A stretch of DNA of 10,589 nt from Candidatus Poribacteria bacterium (GTDB lineage Bacteria; Poribacteria; WGA-4E; WGA-3G), in the NCBI GenBank assembly GCA_009845505.1, contig VXZL01000153.1, positions 1 through 10,589 on the forward strand, in the 5' to 3' direction. How positions within the stretch are numbered: position 1 is the stretch's first letter; every line of letters starts with the position of its first letter. Of the stretch, positions 1-6,179 are shown one piece after another. The position numbers were made by a program, and so were the translations under genes. The notes below the pieces were generated by a model. It did no database searches, was not told the DNA's origin, and was given only the letters and a program-made list of their open reading frames with translations.

Positions 1-5
1 GGAGG
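1..5 (+). promoter_or_regulatory. Ribosome binding site (GGAGG) for the TTG-initiated GH127 gene
   Basis: The first five bases are GGAGG, a perfect Shine-Dalgarno core. Seven bases separate it from a TTG codon at 13-15, which opens the long reading frame. The first in-frame ATG lies at codon 64, well inside the conserved domain. This site therefore decides the TTG start. Confidence 0.8.
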
Positions 6-12
6 CACGAAA

Positions 13-1941
13 TTGAGAAACAAGAAGCACACGTCTTTAGACGTTGTGAGTATCACAGCACTTCCCTTTACGGCTGTTACAATTAATGACCGATTTTGGG
101 CACCCCGACAAAAAACGAATTCTGAAGCGACGATTCCGCACGAATTGGTACAGTGCCGAAAAACCGGTAGAATAGATAACTTTGCAAAGGCTGCGGGTTT
201 GATGTCTGGAGCGTTTGAAGGTATCTTTTTCAATGATTCTGATGTCTATAAATGGGTGGAGGCGGCATCGTATACCCTCTCAACGCATCCGAATCCAGTG
301 TGGGAAGCAGAATTGGATGAAGTCCTCGCGAAGATCGCTGCGAGCCAACAATCTGATGGCTATTTGAATACCTATTTCACGCTGGTTGAACCGACGAAGC
401 GGTGGCAGAATCTCGGCATCATGCACGAGTTGTATTGCGCCGGACATCTCTTTGAGGCAGCAGTCGCGCACTACCAAGCGACCGGAAAGCGGACGTTATT
501 GGATGTTGCATGCCGATTCGCAGACCTAATTAACAGCATCTTTGGACCCGACAAACGGGACGGTCTTCCGGGGCACGAGGGCATTGAGTTGGCACTTGTG
601 AAGTTGGCGGAGGCCACAGGTGAGACACGCTACGCCGCGCTTGCCGAATATTTTGTCACCCGGCGCGGGCATTCTCCATCAGTTTTTGAGGAAGAATTGG
701 GAAATTCCGACATTCCCGGCGGACTTGATGCCTATCGGCATCACTACACGCGTGACGGAAAATTTGAAGGACACTATGCCCAAGCACATCTCCCAATACA
801 GCAACAAACAGAATGCGTCGGACACGCCGTACGCGCGATGTATCTCTACAGTGCCGCTGCTGACATCGTTCATCAAACAGGCAATGCCGAGATTTCAAAG
901 GCGTTGGATATGCTCTGGCGGAATGTAACGGAGAAACGTCTCTATGTCACGGGTGGTGTGGGTCCCTCCGGTCACAATGAAGGTTTCACAAATGATTATG
1001 AACTGCCGAATTTCTCGGCTTATGCTGAGACCTGTGCTTCAATCGGACTGATATTTTGGGCACATCGGATGTTCTTGTTGCATGGTGAGTCGCGCTTCGT
1101 AGATGTGTTGGAGACGGCACTTTACAACGGCGCTCTCTCTGGAATTTCGCTTGATGGTACGGGTTTCTTCTATCAGAATCCATTGGCGAGTTACGGCGAT
1201 CGGTCCCGACACGAATGGTTTGGCTGCGCATGTTGTCCACCCAATATCGCGAGGCTTCTCGCATCTGTCGGACAATACATCTACGCTGAAACGGCTGAAG
1301 GTGTGTGGGTGAATCTCTACGTCGGTGGCACTGCCGAGGCAACCGTCGCAGGCAATATCCCCGTGAAACTGACACAAGAGACCGATTATCCGTGGACGGG
1401 TGATGTGACGCTGACGATTGATCCCGAAGTTCCGGCATCTTTTGGTCTGAATTTACGGGTACCGAGTTGGTGCGAGCAATTTGAAGCATGCATCAACGGT
1501 AGACGCTACAGACCTGAAGCAAACGCCGAGGGTTACCTCTCAATTACACGGGAGTGGCACGCTGATGATAGTGTTGAACTTCAGTTCGATATGCCTATTG
1601 CCCGTGTTTATGCGCATCCACTCGTTAGGGAAAATGTTGGACGTTTCGCTTTGCGCCGCGGTCCGATTGTCTACTGTTTTGAAGACGTTGACAATCCGGG
1701 TGGTGTTTTTCAGACGTTGGCACTCTCCGCGGATGTCGCATTGGAAACGACATTTAATGAGGAATTGCTTGGTGGTGTGACGCTAATCCGTGGTATGGGA
1801 ACGATGTTGGATGCTTCTGAGTGGGAGAACAATCTCTATCTGCCCACAAAACCGAAAATGCGGCAGTTGGAAGTTACAGCGATTCCATATTATGCCTGGT
1901 GCAATCGAGGCAGTAGCCAGATGTCGGTGTGGATTTTGTAG
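13..1941 (+). CDS. GH127 (DUF1680) glycoside hydrolase, probable beta-L-arabinofuranosidase
   Basis: The 642-residue protein has the full length of the DUF1680/GH127 family, which adopts an (alpha/alpha)6 barrel followed by beta-sandwich domains. Characterised members, such as HypBA1 of Bifidobacterium longum, remove beta-L-arabinofuranose. They use a zinc-bound Cys nucleophile and a Glu acid/base. The matching residues are visible: Glu323 in the NEGF segment, Glu339 and Cys341 in an ETC motif, and Cys407-Cys408 in CACCPP. The 16-residue spacing between the two Glu residues equals the Glu322-Glu338 spacing known for HypBA1. No signal peptide is seen, so the enzyme is probably cytoplasmic and acts on imported oligosaccharides. 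The start is TTG with a strong RBS. A terminator follows, and the next genes are unrelated redox genes, so it ends its own transcription unit. The exact sugar is uncertain, since GH127 and related families also include other pentose-type activities. Confidence 0.9.
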   Translation: MRNKKHTSLDVVSITALPFTAVTINDRFWAPRQKTNSEATIPHELVQCRKTGRIDNFAKAAGLMSGAFEGIFFNDSDVYKWVEAASYTLSTHPNPVWEAELDEVLAKIAASQQSDGYLNTYFTLVEPTKRWQNLGIMHELYCAGHLFEAAVAHYQATGKRTLLDVACRFADLINSIFGPDKRDGLPGHEGIELALVKLAEATGETRYAALAEYFVTRRGHSPSVFEEELGNSDIPGGLDAYRHHYTRDGKFEGHYAQAHLPIQQQTECVGHAVRAMYLYSAAADIVHQTGNAEISKALDMLWRNVTEKRLYVTGGVGPSGHNEGFTNDYELPNFSAYAETCASIGLIFWAHRMFLLHGESRFVDVLETALYNGALSGISLDGTGFFYQNPLASYGDRSRHEWFGCACCPPNIARLLASVGQYIYAETAEGVWVNLYVGGTAEATVAGNIPVKLTQETDYPWTGDVTLTIDPEVPASFGLNLRVPSWCEQFEACINGRRYRPEANAEGYLSITREWHADDSVELQFDMPIARVYAHPLVRENVGRFALRRGPIVYCFEDVDNPGGVFQTLALSADVALETTFNEELLGGVTLIRGMGTMLDASEWENNLYLPTKPKMRQLEVTAIPYYAWCNRGSSQMSVWIL

Positions 1942-1960
1942 TGCTTCTTTATTTTTGGAT

Positions 1961-1989
1961 GGGTGGATGTGAAAATCCACCCGTTTTTT
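1961..1989 (+). terminator. Intrinsic terminator after the GH127 gene
   Basis: A perfect 8-bp stem, GGGTGGAT (1961-1968) with ATCCACCC (1975-1982), encloses a six-base loop. One G follows, then a run of six T (1984-1989). It lies 19 bases after the GH127 stop codon and separates that gene from the redox operon. Confidence 0.9.
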
Positions 1990-2065
1990 GCATAAAATCT
2001 GGGTATACCTTGCTGAAAATTCCCTTTAAACGCAGTTGCTTATAAAAAAAAATTACGACCCTGTT

Positions 2066-4072
2066 ATGGAAACAGATTCACGTCTAACCTTAGTCATCGT
2101 CGGTAACGGCATGGTGAGTTACAAATTTTGTGAGAGACTTGTCGAGAACGGTGCAACTGCCCAATTTCATGTTGTCGTGTTTGGTGAAGAACGTGTACCC
2201 GCCTATGACAGGGTGCATCTCACTGAATTCTTCGGCAGTGACGATACAGAGGACCTCCTGTTAGCCCCGGAAACCTGGTATACGGAAAATGGAATTGAGC
2301 TGCATCTTGGTACTTCGGTTGAATCGATAGATCGCGAACAGCGTATTATCCATACGAGTTCAGATCTCTATATCGAGTACGATAAACTTGTTTTCGCGAC
2401 AGGCTCATACCCTTTTGTTCCATCTATTGATGGAACGAACCTACCGGGTGTGTTTGTTTACCGAACGATTGATGATCTTAGGGATATTGAGGACTACAGT
2501 CGCAATGCCAAGAGTGTAGCGGCGATAGGCGGTGGACTTCTGGGGTTGGAAGTGACGCGCGCCCTTGAAATTAGTAGAGAAGAGGGAGGCATTGAGGCGC
2601 ATATTGTACATCGTTCTTCCCACTTGATGTCGCGGCAATTGAACCCAGATGCAGCCGCAGTCCTTCAAAACAAAGTGGAAGAGATGGATATACGGGTGCA
2701 TCTCAATAAACAGACAACACATATTACAGCGGAGGGGAAAACCCGTGTGTTGCACTTTACAGACGGATCTCTGCTTCCTGTTGAGATGGTTGTCATTTCA
2801 GCAGGCGTTCGACCACGGGATGAGTTGGCACGTGCATGCAATCTCATTTGTAGTGTTGACGGTGGAATTGAAATTAATGATGAATTACAAACCTCAGATA
2901 CCGACATCTACGCTATTGGCGAATGTGCCTCACATAAGGGAAAGTTCTATGGGCTCGTTTCGCCCGGCTATAAAATGGCTGAAGTTCTGGCTAAAAACCT
3001 CACAGCGGTAGAAAAACAGAATGAGAAGCGGCTTCAACGCTTTGAAGGTGGTGATGTATCAACTACGCTGAAGTTGATGGGCGTTGATGTTGCTGTGTTT
3101 GGTGAATATCGTTCAGAAGATGCACACATTACCTTTGCTAATAGCGATGTCTATCGACAATTAGCGTACCGCAATGGTAAGTGTGTGGGTGCAACGGTGG
3201 TTGGAATTTGGCGAGAGATGGGAAAGGTACAACAAGCAGTGGCTGCGAATAGACGAATATGGTTCTGGAACTCTTGGCGTTTCCGAAGGAAAGGCAAACT
3301 TTGGCGTGAACAAAGTATGCAAGGTGTCCAAAACTGGTCAGAGGACACGGTTATTTGTAATTGTACTGGTGTGAAACGCGGTGAACTGAGTCACGCTTGT
3401 ACAACCGGGTGTCGGACTGTTGCAGCGTTGTCGGAAACCACGGGTGCCGCGACTGTTTGTGGGATGTGCGTCCCTTTATTGGAAGAATTAATTATCGGGA
3501 TGCCGACTGTTAGCGAGCGATACGAAGACAATCCTCCATTACAATATTCATGGAGAGGACTGTTTGGTGCTTCGCTTGTCGGTTTGTTTCTGGTGCTATT
3601 GACCTATTTTTCAAGGCCTATCCCTTTTTCCGCTACGGCGCAGAATCTCCATCACGTCATTGACGCGTTGTGGCGCGATAACTTCTGGAAACAGGTCACT
3701 GGTTATACGCTCCTTGGACTCTCGGCGGGTGCACTCATTTTATCATTACGGAAGCGGTGGAAATGGCTTCCGTTTGGAGATTTCGGAATCTGGAGACTCA
3801 TTCATGCGTTAATTGGGATTGGAACCCTCGTTTTTCTTGTCGCCCATACCGGTTTTCGGTTGGGGAACAATCTAAATCAAATATTGATGATGAGCTTCCT
3901 TATGCTAAACCTTGTTGGGACGTTAGGTGGAGGAATAACAGCCTTGTCAGCAAAACGGGGGAGTACTCCATTGCATCGATGGCAGAACTGGCTCATCCGA
4001 GTGCATACTGTGTTATTCTGGCCACTACCGGTATTAATTCTTTTTCATATCATTGCCATCTACTATTTTTAA
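2066..4072 (+). CDS. NirB-like FAD/NAD(P)H oxidoreductase with BFD [2Fe-2S] domain fused to a dihaem cytochrome b-like membrane domain
   Basis: The protein has 668 residues if read from the ATG at 2066. A TTG at 2036 would add ten residues, but neither start has a Shine-Dalgarno; I prefer the ATG because it puts the FAD motif near the N-terminus as usual. Residues 9-400 form a pyridine nucleotide-disulfide-type flavoprotein: GNGMVS for FAD (13-18), GGGLLG for NAD(P)H (155-160), and a second FAD motif at IYAIGE. Residues 430-475 are a BFD-like domain with Cys431, 433, 465 and 468 as likely [2Fe-2S] ligands. About five membrane helices follow (498-515, 545-561, 576-597, 606-628, 643-667). His580/His594 and His647/His661, each pair 14 residues apart, could hold two b haems. 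The sirohaem domain of true NirB is absent, so this is not a nitrite reductase large subunit. Its inferred role is to pass electrons from NAD(P)H through FAD, Fe-S and haem b to quinone or the adjacent cytochromes. Confidence 0.85.
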   Translation: METDSRLTLVIVGNGMVSYKFCERLVENGATAQFHVVVFGEERVPAYDRVHLTEFFGSDDTEDLLLAPETWYTENGIELHLGTSVESIDREQRIIHTSSDLYIEYDKLVFATGSYPFVPSIDGTNLPGVFVYRTIDDLRDIEDYSRNAKSVAAIGGGLLGLEVTRALEISREEGGIEAHIVHRSSHLMSRQLNPDAAAVLQNKVEEMDIRVHLNKQTTHITAEGKTRVLHFTDGSLLPVEMVVISAGVRPRDELARACNLICSVDGGIEINDELQTSDTDIYAIGECASHKGKFYGLVSPGYKMAEVLAKNLTAVEKQNEKRLQRFEGGDVSTTLKLMGVDVAVFGEYRSEDAHITFANSDVYRQLAYRNGKCVGATVVGIWREMGKVQQAVAANRRIWFWNSWRFRRKGKLWREQSMQGVQNWSEDTVICNCTGVKRGELSHACTTGCRTVAALSETTGAATVCGMCVPLLEELIIGMPTVSERYEDNPPLQYSWRGLFGASLVGLFLVLLTYFSRPIPFSATAQNLHHVIDALWRDNFWKQVTGYTLLGLSAGALILSLRKRWKWLPFGDFGIWRLIHALIGIGTLVFLVAHTGFRLGNNLNQILMMSFLMLNLVGTLGGGITALSAKRGSTPLHRWQNWLIRVHTVLFWPLPVLILFHIIAIYYF

Positions 4073-4073
4073 A

Positions 4074-5411
4074 ATGGGTTGGATTAGAAGAAACGCCTCT
4101 TGGTTGTGCTGGCTCCTACTCACCATGAGTATTGGCTGCTATTTTACCTTTTTGTTGGTAACAGATCATAACAAACGGATATTCTTACCCGGTGAGACTT
4201 CGCATGGACATTACCAAATTGAGGTGAAATGTGGAGCGTGCCATACACCGATGCGAGGGGTAAAACAGGAGGCATGTCTCCAGTGCCACGCCGCAGAACT
4301 AAAAATTGCCAACGATACACATCCAGAAAAAAAGTTTACCGACCCACGGAACGCTGATCTTATTGCTGTTTTGGATGCTCGGAGATGCATCACCTGTCAT
4401 GTGGAGCATGAGCCAGATATGACCCGTTCAATAGGACTGACGCTTCCAACAGATTACTGTTTCCGCTGCCATGCTGATATCGGTAATGAACGTCCGAGTC
4501 ATCAGGGCCTCGGATTTGATACATGTGCTTCTGCTGGATGTCACAACTTTCACGACAATCGGGCATTATACGAAGATTTCCTAAGTAAACACCTTGATGA
4601 ACCGGATGTTTTAGATGAAGCAACCGGACCAGCACCAAACATGACACAGTTTCTCCATCTGTTTGAGGGAATCGCGACCGAACCGCTAAGTGCCACTGAA
4701 CAAGATGCACCCGTTGACGTGAATTTGGATTCTACGCTACTATATGAATGGGAAAACACGGCACATGCGCAAGCTGGGGTCAACTGTCAGAACTGTCATA
4801 CACAGAGTGGGGTCTGGAAAAATGAACTCACACATCGCGCATGCCAGACTTGCCATAGTAGTGAAGTGGACGGTTTCCTAAAAGGTAAGCACGGCATGCG
4901 CCTCGCGCAGGAACTAAGCCCGATGTCCCCCGGTATCGCACGACTCCCGATGAAGTCCGAAGCACACGCCAGAAACTTGACATGTGTATCTTGTCACAGT
5001 GCACATCGCTTTGATAGACGATATGCTGCCGTGAATGCATGTCTCTTCTGTCATAATGATACGCACAGTTTGGCATATACGCACTCACAGCACTTCGCCT
5101 TATGGGAATCAGAAATGAGCGGTGAAGCAGAAGCGGGTAGCGGTGTATCCTGTGCTACTTGTCATCTACCACGCGAAATCCATAAGCAGGCTAACATTGA
5201 AAAAGTTGTTGTTCAGCACAATCAGAATGACAGTCTGAGACCGAATGAAAAGATGATTCGGAGTGTCTGCATGAATTGCCACGGACTCGGATTCTCCATC
5301 GACGCTTTGGCAGATCGAATGCTCATCGAAACGAACTTCAACGGAACGCCGTCCGAACATATTGAAAGTTTAGATATGGTTAAACAGCGGCTTAAAAGGA
5401 GAATAGAATGA
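4074..5411 (+). CDS. Membrane-anchored multihaem c-type cytochrome (11 haem-binding motifs)
   Basis: The ATG at 4074 comes one base after the stop of the preceding gene and gives 445 residues. A TTG at 4053 is also open but overlaps the upstream gene and has no RBS. An N-terminal hydrophobic helix (about 10-29) after basic residues acts as a signal anchor and places the rest outside the cytoplasm. Ten CXXCH motifs start at residues 53, 68, 105, 129, 238, 257, 304, 323, 360 and 399. One CX4CH (CASAGCH, 151-157) is of the kind known in class III cytochromes c3. Five motifs lie in the first 160 residues, then a motif-free linker of about 80 residues, then six more. The first half is cytochrome c3-like; the second half faintly resembles hydroxylamine oxidoreductase-type multihaem proteins, which is an inference. 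It probably receives electrons from the neighbouring cytochrome b fusion. Terminal substrate unknown. Confidence 0.88.
   Translation: MGWIRRNASWLCWLLLTMSIGCYFTFLLVTDHNKRIFLPGETSHGHYQIEVKCGACHTPMRGVKQEACLQCHAAELKIANDTHPEKKFTDPRNADLIAVLDARRCITCHVEHEPDMTRSIGLTLPTDYCFRCHADIGNERPSHQGLGFDTCASAGCHNFHDNRALYEDFLSKHLDEPDVLDEATGPAPNMTQFLHLFEGIATEPLSATEQDAPVDVNLDSTLLYEWENTAHAQAGVNCQNCHTQSGVWKNELTHRACQTCHSSEVDGFLKGKHGMRLAQELSPMSPGIARLPMKSEAHARNLTCVSCHSAHRFDRRYAAVNACLFCHNDTHSLAYTHSQHFALWESEMSGEAEAGSGVSCATCHLPREIHKQANIEKVVVQHNQNDSLRPNEKMIRSVCMNCHGLGFSIDALADRMLIETNFNGTPSEHIESLDMVKQRLKRRIE
5396..5401 (+). promoter_or_regulatory. Ribosome binding site (AAGGAG) of the DUF3365 lipoprotein gene
   Basis: AAGGAG ends six bases before the ATG at 5408. 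It sits inside the last codons of the multihaem gene. The start and the upstream stop overlap as ATGA, a typical arrangement for translational coupling. Confidence 0.8.
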
Positions 5412-6004
5412 AAAATTTGAAACATGCTGTCATAAACGGGGTTCATCTACTCGCCCTATTTATACTTTCGGTGGTTACCTTTGCCGGTTGTAGTGCTGAG
5501 GGGCCTGAATCAGGTGGGATTTCACCGCAGAAGATGGCGGATGCACTCCACGCAGTCATGGAGGCTAACAGAACGGTTTACACACGGAACGTTGTAAATC
5601 GTTTGATGGAAGAAGAGCAGGTTATTGAGGCGAGTGAATACTGGAAAGATGACAAAGCATTACCGTTGCCAGCACAGATATTTCGGATGGGTGCAGAGAT
5701 GGTGTCTGAGAAAAATATTGGGTTCACCTATGCCTTGCTATCTATGTGGCCCATCAACAAGCAGAATGCTCCCAAAACGGAAGCAGAAAAAATGGGACTA
5801 AAGTACGTTTTTGATAATCCCGGCGAAAATTATTACACAGCGGAAAAACTCGGTGGACAAAATTACTTCACCGCTGTCTATGCAGATACTGCAGTTGCAC
5901 AAGCCTGTATTGAATGCCACAATGCTCACCAAGATAGTCCGAGATCTGATTTTGAGTTGGGTTCGGTCATGGGAGGCATCGTCATCCGAATTCCGCTCAA
6001 TTGA
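5408..6004 (+). CDS. DUF3365 (Tll0287-like) single-haem lipoprotein
   Basis: The 198-residue protein begins with a signal sequence ending in a lipobox-like FAGC, so Cys28 would be lipidated and the protein anchored outside the cytoplasmic membrane. The lipobox has Phe at -3 rather than the usual Leu or Val. The body resembles the DUF3365/Tll0287 family, known as haem c-binding PAS-like sensor or electron-carrier domains. It carries one CXXCH (CIECH, 167-171), followed by a Gly-rich segment and a short hydrophobic C-terminus, as is usual in that family. The start is secured by AAGGAG six bases upstream and by the ATGA overlap with the multihaem cytochrome gene. It has no kinase or methyl-accepting domain, so a small redox partner or ligand-sensing accessory of the operon is more likely than a stand-alone sensor. 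Which of these applies is inference. Confidence 0.8.
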   Translation: MKNLKHAVINGVHLLALFILSVVTFAGCSAEGPESGGISPQKMADALHAVMEANRTVYTRNVVNRLMEEEQVIEASEYWKDDKALPLPAQIFRMGAEMVSEKNIGFTYALLSMWPINKQNAPKTEAEKMGLKYVFDNPGENYYTAEKLGGQNYFTAVYADTAVAQACIECHNAHQDSPRSDFELGSVMGGIVIRIPLN

Positions 6005-6105
6005 GCATCTTCGCGAGAGGCACAAGAACGAGGATGGGTTATCCCTCTCTGGGGCCGCTTTACAACGCTGTTATACATTTGACAGTGGCGTTTTCGATAA
6101 CTCAC

Positions 6106-6179
6106 ATGCGGAATGCACAGCCGCGTGCCCTCGCTGCAGTGTTTCATTTAGGGTAACTGTAGGGCATTCTGCATTTTTT
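6106..6179 (+). terminator. Long nested-hairpin terminator of the redox operon
   Basis: An outer 11-bp stem pairs ATGCGGAATGC (6106-6116) with GCATTCTGCAT (6164-6174), with one G-U pair. It runs straight into six T (6174-6179). Inside, TGCCC/GGGCA (6126-6130 with 6162-6166) and TGCAGT/ACTGTA (6135-6140 with 6156-6161) form a competing or stacked hairpin with one wobble. The T tract overlaps the stop codon of mutL on the opposite strand, so the convergent genes meet here. Confidence 0.6.

Noticed and set aside
620..928. 102-codon plus-strand frame inside the GH127 gene
   Set aside because: It overlaps the conserved enzyme in another frame and shows no domain-like features.
986..1489. 167-codon open frame on the minus strand inside the GH127 gene
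   Set aside because: It is antisense to a strongly conserved enzyme, its product is rich in Arg, His and Ser with no recognisable fold, and no ribosome binding site is evident. It is a shadow of the real gene.
1984..2035. Promoter for the redox operon (TTGCAT and TATACC)
   Set aside because: The two boxes are only ten bases apart, too short for a sigma70 promoter, and no better pair was found. The operon promoter remains unplaced.
2066..4072. Calling the first redox gene nirB (assimilatory nitrite reductase)
   Set aside because: The FAD, NAD(P)H and BFD parts match, but the sirohaem/[4Fe-4S] catalytic half is missing and replaced by membrane helices.
3757..4128. 123-codon plus-strand frame across the junction of the flavoprotein and cytochrome genes
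   Set aside because: It is out of frame with the membrane helices and the His pairs, which are clearly the coded product. The apparent protein is a low-complexity shadow.
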